A DNA stretch of 64,000 nucleotides from Notospermus geniculatus (taxonomy: Eukaryota > Nemertea > Pilidiophora > Heteronemertea > Lineidae). The position numbers and the translations under genes are program-made. Location: the NCBI GenBank assembly GCA_002633025.1, contig NMRB01000021.1, positions 549,356 through 613,355 of the forward strand, written 5' to 3'. The notes beneath the pieces are model-generated. The model did not search any database. It worked only from the letters and a program-made list of their open reading frames with translations, and had not been told where the DNA came from. Positions 45,331 through 57,053 of the stretch are shown piece after piece; position 1 is the stretch's first letter; every line of letters begins with the position of its first letter.

Positions 45331-46172
45331 GAGATGAAAGACTGAACGAAGAGATCTGTAAACAGAGAACCAGGGTTCAATGGGGCTTGAATTCTAGTTT
45401 ATCTGATGAAAAACATGTTCTGCACGAAAAAAAACCCGGTATCTTCTCCTTCTTGGGAAGCTTTAAGTGGTGAATGAAATACTTACTGGCAGAAATACCG
45501 TTCGTTCTGTTAAATCTACCTACGAAGAAATTGAGCATTCATGTGTATGTATTCGGTCCAAATTTGTATGCACAGTTGTAAGTCGATAGAACCACCAACA
45601 CCAAGTCAAGTAATTTCACTTTAAAGATTAAAGTATTCTAAAGTCATAATGTCTGGCGAAATCGTTGAAATGAAGTGGAAATGATGTCCTAAATCGTTCG
45701 ATAAAGCTAAGAAAGTAATCAGAATATAAGATTTGTGTTCGCTCCCCGCGGCGTCTGAAGTCACTTCATCGGACAAATGCTAAGCCTTGTGGAATGAGGC
45801 AGGCTAACACGTATAAACTGATCTGGCTGACTTTGGGTCCATTGGTTTTATTTCTCATTCTATATGATGATGAAAGCCACCCGTGATATTTAGGCATGTT
45901 TAGAATTTCAAATTACATACTACATTGATGATACAGCGGTGGAATAATCCGATTTTCCCCTTCTCTGGTTATCGTGAGCAGTTTTCGTGCGCGGTGTTGC
46001 ATATGAGAGGCAAGGAGTTAGAAATCCTCCACCCAAGCTGATGCACCCAATCAAAGGTTATCGTAGTTGATCCGTGTACTGATGAGAAAAAGGCATACAG
46101 GGTGCAAGAAGTTGATGACGAATGGGCTCAACCCAATGCACCAAGTCAAAATAGATCTCCACAAGTTTGGAT

Positions 46173-46200
46173 CTGAGGAAGACGCGGTCGCGTGTTGAAA
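46173..46200 (+). ncRNA. Second hammerhead-like core motif
   Basis: CTGAGGA, then a stem ACGCG/CGCGT around GT, then GAAA. The arrangement matches CTGANGA-stem II-GAAA, but the stem is shorter and stems I and III are not evident. It lies just upstream of a possible retroelement gag-like frame and could be part of the same degraded element. Speculative. Confidence 0.2.
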
Positions 46201-46243
46201 GCATTTTGTCTCAAACAAAAATTCAGTTGATCTAAAAAATGGA

Positions 46244-46495
46244 GTGACCAATGATTCTACGGATGTACAGAAGTTGGCAAATGAGGTATTTTGCGAACAG
46301 CCATTGCCGTTGTACAACAACCTGGAGCTAGTGCCGAAATCAGCTGTCTCCTTTAGCCAGACCAGCCGACAGACCAGGAATCCGGATATTCCGGAAGCCA
46401 GCGGCAACGAATGGAAGTGGCCTAAATTCTTGAGTTTTTGGTATAAATTTCGCAGCCTAGTGCAATATGAATGTCAGGTTGAACACCGCTGGCAT
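46244..46495 (+). pseudogene. Possible BEL/Pao gag-like fragment
   Basis: An 84-codon frame whose middle, PEASGNEWKWPKFLSFWYKF then RSLVQ, has a W-x2-F and F-x3-F-x3-V pattern. This resembles the start of the DUF1759 region of BEL/Pao retrotransposon gag proteins (FSGnxxxWpxFwxxFxxxV). No zinc knuckle, protease or polymerase follows; the frames after 46500 are broken. Short and uncertain. Chance is a serious alternative. Confidence 0.22.
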
Positions 46496-47066
46496 TGACG
46501 ACAGTGACACTTGGAAGTGCGGTATGATCAACTTGGTGATTCCGGAAATAACTGAGCTTTTCTATGCTCCCATCAACCTCGTGCTTTTTCATCAAAGTAT
46601 TCTGGGGAACGACTCGAGGGCTCCAGCTGAGTAACCTGAACAGACCACTCTATTTTATTCTGTCCTTTGATCAAAGGTTCATCGTCGCCTCATATCCAAC
46701 CCTCACTAAAGTCATCTGTGTGAAGAATGCTTCATCGTTCAGCCACAACAACAGAAGCTTCGCACTTCTAATGCGCCTCAGAAAAGACTTGGTATCGTTC
46801 CGAGAGACTAATGTCCATCGCTGTGTATTTGATGACATAGTCAGGCACTTACATCTGTCTCCATCGAGCGTCTAGTGTCGGAATGTCATGTAATTGCCCA
46901 TCACCTCCTAGATTACCCTCGTCCACTTCATATATAGACTGTACAACAACAATGGAAATGAGGCAACAGGAGGCAGGTTCTGAATATAAGAATAACTTTC
47001 ATCAGACTAGTTTATGGATTTTGCCCCGATCGCATTCCAGGACACGGTCCCAGGGAAACTGAGAGG
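46496..47066. other. Non-coding or decayed element sequence
   Basis: Frames shift repeatedly; the 103-codon plus frame at 46564-46875 shows no domain. It might be the remainder of the degraded element whose start is at 46.2 kb. Confidence 0.3.
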
Positions 47067-47650
47067 GGAAATGGCGTTATATAATGAGGAATATGAAAGT
47101 ATCAAAGCAGGAACGTTGGCTGTCTGCATGACATCAGGAATAATGAAGAGAAGAGAAGCGTTAAGGTGAAACAGAAGTCTGCCTACGCTTTTAACATCAG
47201 GAAATGGCGTTTATGAGGGATACGGAAGTGTCAAAGCAGGAATAATGAAGAGAAGCGTTAAGACAGAAGTCTGCCTTCGTTTTTAACATCAGGAAATGGC
47301 GTTATATAATGAGAGATATGAAAGTATCAAAGCAGAAAAGTTGGCAGTCTGCATGACATCAGGAATAATGAAGAGAAGCGTTAAGACAGAAGTCTGCCTT
47401 CGTTTTTAACATCAGGAAATGGCGTTATATAATGAGGGATATGAAAGTATCAAAGCAGGAACGTTGGCAGTCTGCATGACATCAGGAATAATGAAGAGAA
47501 GCGTTAACGTGAAACAGAAGGCTGCCTACGCTTTTGACATCAGGAAATGGCGCTATATAATGAGAGATATGAAAGTGTCAAAGCAGGAAAGTTGGGTCTG
47601 CATGACATCAGGAATAAATGAAACAGACGCCTGCTTACGTTTTTCGTATG
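47067..47650. repeat. Satellite-like tandem array, five units of ~125 bp
   Basis: GGAAATGGCG starts units at about 47067, 47200, 47292, 47415 and 47543. Each unit contains ATATGAAAGTRTCAAAGCAG, CTGCATGACATCAGGAATAA, GAAGAGAAGCGTTAA and ACAGAAGTCTGCCT-type blocks. Spacing is 133, 92, 123 and 128 bp: the second unit has lost about 30 bp and the first carries an extra AGAGA. Units 3 and 4 are nearly identical. Frames running through the array are broken by unit-length differences, so it is not a coding repeat. Confidence 0.93.
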
Positions 47651-50124
47651 CACTGGACGCAAAATATCAAGCAGTTAAGTCGTTTTAGTCGCGTTTAACG
47701 GTGTTAACTACCATTCACGGCCAACAAACATCATCAGACAAACATACAAAGGTGATTTAGTGGCTACAGTATTCTCAAAGGATTTATGCACAGCTTCGCA
47801 TTCTGCAAGTAACCGAGATTGATGACATAGCCTAACTTTAACTCGTTTGCAATCATTAGTGATTTGGCATTATCCAGTTAGCTAGTATCATCTCGAGTTT
47901 GTCTGTTTTTGAGTACGTGATATCATAAAAGCCTAATGGACGGCGCGGTTTTTGTGGTACTTACCTTCAGTGGTACCCTGAATATCTTTCAGTGAAATTC
48001 TCCTGCATTGTGTATCAGCTGTTGAGAAGGCTGTAAAAAATCTCAGAAAGTGGTATTAGAATACTAACACCACGTTAAGTGACCCAAAGTATGACAACAA
48101 TACACCTTGTAATCGTGTGTTGGCGGCTAACTTTGACGGAGCCTCACTAGGCAAGTTGAAGAAGTTATTCATTACTGACGAAGTCACTGAGGTGTCACCA
48201 TAAGATGCTGGCGGAAGCCCCTTGTTCAATAAATCAGTGTTAACGCCGACATTCAATGGGCGAGACTGTTCGACTGCATATTCACCCCGGCTAAACTGCC
48301 AACCTCTTAATCAACTGTGATGAATAAAGGATGTATGATATAGCCGTCCATTAGGTGCTTAGTCGGTTACGACTTGCCGAGGAACAACATCGCCTTCTCT
48401 TGAGAGAAAACAAGTACAAGAACATAAACTTTGCGGTATTAAACGGGGAGGTTTGAAGGGAGGAAGAGTTCGAGATGCCTTCAACGGTTTGATTGCCGAT
48501 GCTGCGTAGCGTAATGATTGTATGCAATCACCGAACTAGGACAATTCACCGGAAATAGATCAGGACCACGATGTCACTTTCATTTCAATAGTTTTAACAA
48601 ATTGAGGCAGTGGGCTATGGTACATGTAGATGCGTGTAAAAATTCCTACGTAGTATACACAAGCGTCAAATTCCGTGAAGAACAAATGTCATCCCCGTAC
48701 TTACGGCCTCCTTCATCTTGTACTCACATACATTGGATTGTGTACAATTCATTTTGTGCAATGCAGAAAATGAACACGGCCACCGTCGCAAAGCATCCTG
48801 AGGTACACTTCTTACAAAATGGAAATGTTTACTGTGGACTCAAGACATATGATCATATTCTTAACAAGCTCCGAGGAATTGAAATGTAATTTATTTTCCG
48901 TTAAGGTGCAAATTAGATATGTCAGACGTGACTGTCGTCTTTGATCATCCTAATGGGAGAAATTTCTCGCATAAAATATCACAAGGGTCACTTTAAGATG
49001 AAATTCGTCATTTTTTCCTAATGGATGGCGAAGTTATGTTGTAGACAAGTTACTGTGTGTTGAGCCAAGCGTTTATTTTCATCGCCCACAACGCCTACAA
49101 TGACAGCTTCTTGATGAAGACGTGTAGCCGGGCGTCACACACTTCAACCCACCAAATTCAGTCAATATCTCTCATAGATGACGTTTTGTATTTACACGAC
49201 TCAATCTTGTCACTGTGACGAGAAAAGGCTGATTTTGTCTGAAGCTTCTCTCGCTTGGGCGCCTCATTTGCCAGTTCATTTAATGGGGTCACTCTGGAAG
49301 TGTGATGGAAGACTGTCTGGCTGGGGATTAATTTGTCTCTGTGTATTTTATGGTACATTGTCAGTCACCGACTCTCATAATGGTCAGCAAACTCTGCAAA
49401 CCATGAGAAGGTCCTGTTTCGGAATTGATGTACTATGACATGCTTACAACAAAATGACATTTTTTTTCTCTTGATACTAGTATATTGACAAGCTTAGGCT
49501 GATTGTCTTGCCACCAAATCAACTTATGTCAGTTTTTCAACTAGTGCATTGCGTGATGTCAGATCTGTGGTCGTATCTTGCCTGAGAGAGAGAAATCCGA
49601 CTGAAAAAAGAAGCACCGTGGAACAAAAATGACCACGGTAATGCGTTTATATAAACGGGAAATGTTCCACAGTCCATTTTGGTTCGTAAAAACCCTTTAT
49701 CCTATCATAGCTTTAGCCATCTGGGACTAGATTGGAACGAAAATATCGTTTTATTGGAAAGGACAGAGGTAGTTGATGAATGGTCAGAAGATGAAGTGCA
49801 AATCTAATAGGTTTTGACGTGAACGAGAGAACCTTACCTTTTTTCGGGTGTTGGTGCTAGCCAATATAGTTTACAGTGCTTTTGAAATGTAACGTTGCTG
49901 TACGGCGTTGCTGTACGGAGTCATCTTGAATGAGCCGTGTTCAATGTGGTGATTCGTACACCGACAAGAGGGGCTGTATTCTTATGTTTACTCTTTCGGT
50001 AGCAGACGTTGTCTTTCGCGCCGATGTCAAAAAAGTTGAAAAAACTTACAAAAAAATTGACCACCAAACATTCTAAACACAGATGAGGGGCCGCAACATG
50101 TCTTTCAAACAACAGCAGTCGGAG
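47651..50124. other. Non-coding, unrecognised frames
   Basis: The plus frame 48518-48889 (123 codons, ending at KLRGIEM) has protein-like composition but no family I recognise and is within chance length. Nothing else is seen until the tRNA-like sequence. Confidence 0.35.
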
Positions 50125-50139
50125 AAAAAAATCCAAAAA
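50125..50139 (-). terminator. Pol III-type T-run after the tRNA-like sequence
   Basis: On the minus strand a TTTTT (50135-50139) follows about ten bases after the tRNA-like 3' end, and a seven-T run (50125-50131) lies just beyond. RNA polymerase III stops at such runs. Their position supports the tRNA reading. Confidence 0.4.
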
Positions 50140-50148
50140 GTAGGCCTA

Positions 50149-50371
50149 CCTCCCGCCGGGAATCGATCCCGGGTCTCCCGCTCGACAGACGGGGTTGTCA
50201 CCATACAATGGGGAGGTTTCGAAATCAAACGATAAACCAAACCTTTACGACAACGTTATTTTTCATACTACACATTAACCAGATTTTGCATTGCATTTTC
50301 GGTACAAAAATAAAGTTGTCGTTAACGGTTACGTTTATCGTTTGATTTCGAAACCTCCCTACTACCGAGGA
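50149..50371 (-). pseudogene. tRNA-Asp(GTC)-like sequence split by a MITE
   Basis: On the minus strand the 3' part (50149-50209) has an anticodon arm CCCGT-CTGTCGA-GCGGG with anticodon GTC (50184-50186), a variable loop AGAC and a perfect T arm CCGGG-ATCGATT-CCCGG. This closely follows eukaryotic tRNA-Asp. The missing 5' end, TCCTCGGTAGTA, lies beyond the MITE at 50360-50371 and matches the tRNA-Asp start at 11 of 12 positions. The acceptor stem pairs poorly and the D arm is short, so the copy was probably already a pseudogene or tRNA-derived SINE head. With the ~149-bp insertion in the D arm it cannot be a normal tRNA gene. Confidence 0.65.
50211..50359. mobile_element. MITE family G, inserted in the tRNA-like sequence
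   Basis: The terminal repeat GGGAGGTTTCGAAATCAAAC continues GATAAAC and is mirrored by GTTTATCGTTTGATTTCGAA then ACCTCCC, a perfect arm of 27 bp. The interior is AT-rich with weaker symmetry (ACGACAACGTT and AAGTTGTCGTT). GTA is shared by both flanks (AGTA and TTGTA read on the minus strand), so the target duplication is about 3-5 bp and imperfect. Confidence 0.88.
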
Positions 50372-51970
50372 TTACACGAACAGAATCACAGCAGACACAT
50401 CAAGTGTGATCCCACCTCAATCGTAACGAAAACTGGAGAGTCCCCGGTCGTCATTGCTCCGAATAAACGGGTGTGACGGATTTTGCCGATAGAAAATGCC
50501 GTGTGTGGCACCCTGGGCATATTGTAGGAGGCTATACCTGCAAAATGTTGCCAGTATCATCCCAGAGGACACACTGGAACAGGTCCGGAGAGGGTGTCGC
50601 AATTTCGACCAAATTTTGGCGATGACCACCATAGACTGAAGGGATAGAGACACTCTCCCCATTGCCTCCGTCCACTATCCTCCAACTGGAGTGGTCAGTA
50701 CGGGAGTACAATGTATATGTCACGGTGTAGAGACATAATGTCATGTTAATGTTGTGATGTTGGCGAGTACAGCTGTGACTTTCTAACATAGCATACATGT
50801 ATGTGGGTCATCACCCAAGTATCAAAATGACTACCCAATGGTTACTCATGATCAAATCAAAGTGCGCCATATTAGCTATATGACATGTCTGAGGCGGCTA
50901 ATGTTTTTCAACCTAGTTCCATTAGACTTCCATTTACCACTCAAAATCCTGATAGGATCTACTTTCGAACGTCAGTTTATTGAAAAAATGCAAAACAGAA
51001 GTGATTTTTTGACCCTTCAGTGATATATCTTACAAACTGACTCCAATTGGTAATGTTATTTTTTTGCAATCTCATTAATTGATATGTTTTTTGTCATCAC
51101 ATCGACGCCAGAACCCATGTTTCAAATCATACAGTTGTTAATGCATTGAGATTTTTTCCTCGCGCTGAGTTCCAGTCGAACTTGAATCAATAAAAGTACA
51201 AAATGACCTGCCACTGACAAGACATTGGAAAAATCAGACTTGAACTGCACAAAGAGTTCAACATCCTATCTGGTTTGTAATAAGACTAAAGTAATTAAAA
51301 TAATTCTGATCACATTCACCACTCAGCCGTTTAATCAACATTGGGTGACGTTGTTTTATTTCTAGACAGGTCAGACATGGTGAATAGTCCTCAAGAAAGC
51401 GTTGTATTGTGCTGTATTGACAATAGTTGCATTTACAAATTCCTATCTACGCTACCACTCTAATTAACATCCGTGAAGAAAACTCAATCAACACATTAAT
51501 TTTGAAGTTTTAATTAACTAACAACACTTTTATTTCGACATTACGCCTTCGTGAAATGAGTTCGTGAGATGAAAGGATAAGAAAAACTAACAACTGCAAC
51601 CTCACGAGTACCGTACATTACAACTTAAACAGAATGTTTACGACTCGACGGAAAGTAGTTGCAGACTACCGAAGGAGCAAAGAAACGAGAACGTGTGTAC
51701 ATTGTATGAATTGTGTATTGGGCAAGTCCCGCCGAGCTCGCCGGGGCTAATTCAGACATGTGCGTCACCCGGGCTTTTAGATTGGTGTATAAAGCGCAAT
51801 ATAAACTCGGCAATTACTAGTTATCAAACCCGGCGAAAAATGGCGCGGTAAGTATGTTGCGTATTGCACATGCGCTATAAACAGAGAACTCGCGAAACTT
51901 GTGCCCCAAGCGCGACCTCTCTCGCCGTGTTTAGTAACTAATGAAATGTATTGAAAGTTGGTGAAAGTGT
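50372..51970. other. Non-coding, nothing recognised
   Basis: Mostly AT-rich unique DNA. Frames are short. TACATGTATG occurs near 50795. Confidence 0.4.
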
Positions 51971-52021
51971 GTGGCGGGTTTTTTCAAGCCCGGGGAAGAC
52001 CCGGGTCTCAAAAACCCACCA
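51971..52021. repeat. Compact hairpin with CCCGGG and T-run
   Basis: TGGCGGGTTTTTTCAAGCCC then GGG is mirrored by CCCGGGTCTCAAAAACCCAC then CA around a 5-nt loop. The GGGTTTTTT plus CCCGGG combination also appears at both ends of the insertion at 24.6 kb, so this may be a solo or collapsed relative. No target duplication is evident. Confidence 0.5.
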
Positions 52022-53788
52022 ATTTGGGATAGGTGGAAGTAGCCTAAAGCTATTGTCGTTATTCCTTCAAGTTGATGAAGTGACTTCTTTAAAAAACCCT
52101 CTCACTTTGAATTTTGAGCACGCACTTTGTACCTCCATTGGCGTCGTATTCAATACAACTGCCAAATGTGATAAAGTGTTGGCGGACCTTAAAGAGGGCA
52201 GGTTAAGCTCACGACGATTGCGTTGTCCGCCGTCTAATCCCTGTTCGTGATGTCTCCGTCAGGCCAAATCACGGACAGACTGAAACTTCATTAACGTTAA
52301 GACACCAGCAGGAAATGTGTTTACCTTCTCGAACATTTGGCCATGATCATTCATTCTCTCGAGAGACTCCTATATAAACGACGCCTTGATCCAATAGTCC
52401 ACCCGTCAGAGCCATGAAAAAGAAGGGCACAATGTATTTACCAGTAGAATAACTTTCACCATCATGGTTTATTAGTCTCCTATGTGGAACTGCCTCGCCG
52501 GTTCACTAGCTTGGGCCAGATGCAAATTGGGGATGATTGGTTAGATACGCTCATTTTGGCCCCTATTGGCCATTAATAATTGGACAAGAGGGAGTCTAAA
52601 TTAGATAGAGATTCTGCATGAATAGTGTTTTCATTTGTGTGGTACTGGATCCGGTGTTAAGTTTACTGTCTACTTCTTTTCTACAAGCCTCCTGGGAAGA
52701 ATTGGATCTTACCCCGTGAAGGCCACGGCTTGACCTTTCTGGCCTAGCACTGCTCTTTAAGAAGATGAAAACAAAGTTTGGCAATTTGTAAGACCCGAGC
52801 ATTTCCAACTTTCCTCACGAGAACTGCTACCCTTTTGCCATGCAATACTGTTTTGCAATATATTTCAAATTATTATTTTTTCGGTTGGCTCCCCCGGCAC
52901 ACACCATCATATTCATGGCAATTTAATGGTATTGTGTAGCTTGCAGCACTTACATCAGCTGAACCAACGTTTGCAGTGTGCAAAAACTGGTAGATTGAAC
53001 GCAATCTCCTCCCAGACTGAACTGATATAAAACCTCCAAGACCATGCGACGGCAAAGTTCATTAATTTCGGGCTAGGAGGGCTTGATATTAAATTGGATA
53101 AACTGAAATCGAAATTTAATTACTCATACATTAAAAATTCGACGCAGTTCTAGCCGATACAAGCTGTGTTATTTCTCAAGATCAGTCTGTAACCTGGATG
53201 CCGCGGATATTCCGAACGACCTGGTCACGTACACCGTCGCAGATTTCTCAAAGCACTTCCTTGGTGAGAGAAAAAAGACACGTATGCCATATCAAGATTG
53301 ATATCAGTGTCATAAAACAGCTACATAATTCACCAATCGAATCAGCATATTGACGACGTGGTCAGAAGCATTGGGCAAAGGCACAGGAAAATAGAATATT
53401 CCCACTTCATCAGTTTTCAATACGAACGAAATTAAATCATCTCGATTTCCATGCAGTGGTGCGTTCAAGAGATTTTATTCCCGATTGACTGGGAGAATAA
53501 GATATGCCTTGAAGGTATCTCTGGGAGTAGCATTCGGCTATGTCCACCATGAGGGCCATTATCGGCTAACACCCAGGCACTCGTATAGAATCCGAGCAGA
53601 GATCTTTATTCAAATTCTCACCCCTAAGAGATATTCGGGTGTGGGCAGACTTGGAATCAGGTCGATATTGCCAGACTCATCAGGAGTCCTAGTATGAGAT
53701 TAGCTTTTGATACAGTTTAACCCGGAAACCAGATTCAGCAGAACTTCATCAGAACCCGATATTTGATAGAAGCACAGATATCTACGGT
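52022..53788. other. Non-coding, nothing recognised
   Basis: Unique sequence. Short frames only. Confidence 0.4.
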
Positions 53789-54470
53789 TTAGTCCATCAT
53801 CTCCCGAGTGATGAGCCGACTTTGACCTTGGTAACTGCTCAAGCACGTTCTCACATGATGGGAAGAAGGAGGCAGTCGTTTTGAGAGCCAAAATATCGGC
53901 GTCTTACCCGCAGTCTCGTTATGACACCCACGCCTCTTTGGTTGATATAACTCTCTACTTCCTTCTTGGCTATCAAAAGTACACCTGCTTCTCAAAATTT
54001 TCAGAACAAGTTCATAACAAATCTGATCTTGGTAAGTGCTTCAATAGGCACGTTCTAACATGATGGGGAGGAGCGATAATCGTTTCGAAAGCCAAAATAT
54101 TGGCATCTTACCCGCAGTCTCGTTATGACATCCGCGCCTCTTTGGTTGATATAACTCTCTGTTTTTCCTCCTTGGCTATCAAAGTCACACCTACTTCTCA
54201 CACTTTTCATAACAAGTGCAAATAAGGTATATGGTTAAGTCCATCATTTCCCGAGTGATGAGCCGAATCTGACCTTGGTAAGTGCTCAGGCACGTTCTCC
54301 CATGGTGGGGAAGGAGATACTCGTCTTGAAAGCCAAAATATCGACGTCTTCTCGTTCTGACACCCACGCCTCCTTCAGTTGATATAACTTTCTGTTTTCC
54401 CTCCTTGGCTACCAAATCACACCAAAACATCACCTACTTCTCAAACTTCTGATAGCAAGTGCGAATAAGT
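53789..54470. repeat. Tandem repeat, three ~210-240-bp units
   Basis: Units start near 53789, 54022 and 54238. Shared blocks are GTCCATCATYTCCCGAGTGA, TGACCTTGGTAA, GCACGTTCTCACATGRTGGG, AAAGCCAAAATATCG, CGTCTTACCCGCAGTCTCG, TTGATATAACTCTCT and CTCCTTGGCTATCAAA. Unit 2 lacks the first block. Units are roughly 80-85% alike, so the array is older than the 7-kb duplication. Frames on either strand are not kept across units. Confidence 0.9.
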
Positions 54471-57019
54471 AATTAATATGGTAATAACCTGCAACAATTA
54501 TTGCTTCTTCTTCTTATGAGATGTTTAGTAATGCACGCGTGGAATGTAATTTTGCTTGTCTGCTCTTCCACTGCGGTTGCCGATACCTGGGTATGTTGAA
54601 ATCTACAGATGCAAAAACGGAGACCGTGATGCACAGTACTTAAAAAATTACTTAATAATGAAAGAGTGGTGTCATCATTTTGATTAGATGTAGATTGTTG
54701 AGAAGTGTGTCTAGTGCAGAGGGTAAAGCACTGAAGGAGAGATGGTTGTGTTGAAATAGTGTATGCTGATATAAAATGTATCGTGTTGTCCTCTCCTCAG
54801 AGATCACGTCCTCTTAGGAAATAGTGTTGAACAGGCCGGCTTTTTCCCTCAGCGTGTGCCGGTGAGCCTGGAATACACTGGTCCTGTGGAGAAAATAAAA
54901 GTGAAGAGTGACAATTGGTATTTCAGTGATGCCATTCACTCCGGATTTCTCTGAGCAATGCACCCAGCATCACTACTTACAAATCCATTAACAGTTCCCG
55001 AATGGAGACCTCTTTTCGGGCTGTTGAATAGAAAACAGCCTTACGACTGGCCTCACATCTAATCTCGGACACTGAGTAACATTAACTAATGGCTCTTGTA
55101 TGGATTAGAGGTGGTCAATGGAATTCCAATGAAGCCGGCGCCGACGCTGCATCTCGAATAGAAACTCCACAGATTAGACATTGATCACAGTAAAAACCAC
55201 GAAACTGGTGAACTGCATTTTCACCGACCAGTTGCCCATGCGACTGAATCCAATGATTAGTAGTTTTAGGTTACTTAGGATGGAATTCTGGTGATTTTTG
55301 TTTCGGCTGTAACTTTTTATGTCGGTTCCTATTTGTAATCGAACGTCTCGGAAGGAAACGAAGGCTGACAAGCTCCCATAAAACACAGATTAGCGGGCGA
55401 TAAAGCGACGACGTGATTGGCTATCGAAAGACCTGCCTGTTCAACAACTCTGGGGTCTGCACTGCTCCGTGGTTCGACAACGTCCTTTATTTCTGAAAGA
55501 TCATTGGCCCGTGATTAATTCTGACCAGTATGCCTATTGTATTGAATTATGCCGATATTGAGGCCTGATTGGCCTTTGTGAGTCGTGTGCATTTGTACAG
55601 CGAGGCTGCATATTGGTCTGTGACCTCATACATGTAGAAAGGAAAATGGTATACACAACGTCTTGAGAGTGCAATGGCAATGGTTGTTTTTGGATTTCTC
55701 TCCCTTCGTAAGCTTCTTACCAAATGGAATGAGCATGTCCACTGACCAGTCGCCACTTGATCAGCCTAAGTCCGGTCTCATGTCATCTCTGTATTCGCTT
55801 CATTGCTGTACTATGTCCTTTCGGTACTCTGGATGACTTCTCTCATGCCTGCAATGATTGCCACAGTTTCGGAACGTTTGAAAGCGATATGTTCCGTTTT
55901 AAAACATCCTTTGAGACTTGCAAACTTTGATGGTATACTTTCGATGGAGCTGTTTGCCAACACCTCACAGCACGCGTCAGAGATAGCTCTTTGTCGCCAA
56001 TATAAAGTTTTGATATTGATCATTGTCACCAACGTTAGTTCGAGTGCACGCAATATCAGCTTTGCCTTGTTGCTGCGCATTGAAGGCGAGGAACCCCATT
56101 ACTGTTTTTAATACCCGACTTGCAGCACAAGCGAAAGGATTTGAAAACTGCGGGCTCCAGACTTGTGCTTGTGCTTGTCAAAATTGACCGTTTGACACCC
56201 AGAGGGACCGGGAATTTCTCAAAGACCTACATGTATGTATATCAATGGCAACAAGAGACGCAATACCATTACGGTACTATTCTGACTGTTGGATCTCAGA
56301 AAAAAATCGACTTTAGACGTCTCGGCAAAATATCTTGAGAGTTTCAAACTTTTTCGTGGCTGAACGCCTGCCATATTATGGAAGTAGTTGACAATAAAAA
56401 CGGATGCTTTGTGTACATGTACATACGTAACAATTGAATGGGGAGATTTCAGACCGGGATGAACAATGCTTTATTTGCAGATGTTCAAATTCACTGATAC
56501 ACTGCACATGTGCTCACACTGCTGTGATACACTCGCAGCATTCCCTGTGAAATGATGAGATTTGCGGAGGTTGGGGCCGAACCTCAAGGCTGAACAAGAA
56601 CAGCTCTTAATTGACTCTGAGCGGAAGTATCGAGGAAAATCCAGTGGTTAAACACCACAGATTCTTGTTCATTTTACGACCATAGCAAATGCCTGAACAT
56701 GGGACAATGGCGTGTTCTATTCTCACTTATAACACTCTGGAAGTCCGGGGGAACAATTTAGTGAATTCATAAATTTATAACGAATTCATAAATCACTGTA
56801 ATGTTGTAATCGATAGCTGGAATGCAAATGGCTGTCGTGTAAGTGAAATAAATTTCATCAAAGTATTGTTCAAGATCTCTGCTGTAAGACTATAGGGCAC
56901 TTTGTCTCATAATGCAGTGGGTTTGCCTGCAACAGGAGTATTTTCAACGCGTACGCGTGCAAAATGATAAGTACGGATGTAGTATTCGAAGTAGGCCTAC
57001 AGCTTGCTGCCTTGCCCGA
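54471..57019. other. Non-coding, unrecognised frames
   Basis: Overlapping frames on both strands near 55.8-56.1 kb are of chance length. GAATTCATAAAT is directly repeated near 56764 and 56782. No gene recognised. Confidence 0.35.
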
Positions 57020-57053
57020 AAGAACAATGTAGGCCTACACGCACATTGTTCCT
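57020..57053. other. Hairpin around GTAGGCCTAC
   Basis: AAGAACAATGT and ACATTGTTCCT pair (9-bp core) around a loop containing AGGCCTAC. One of two GTAGGCCTAC-type words within 40 bp here. Function unknown. Confidence 0.35.

Noticed and set aside
47419-47688. Open frame across satellite units
   Set aside because: Unit-length differences break any shared frame, so it is not a repeat protein.
48518-48889. 123-codon plus-strand frame
   Set aside because: Plausible composition, but about this many frames of this length are expected by chance and no family or splice context supports it.
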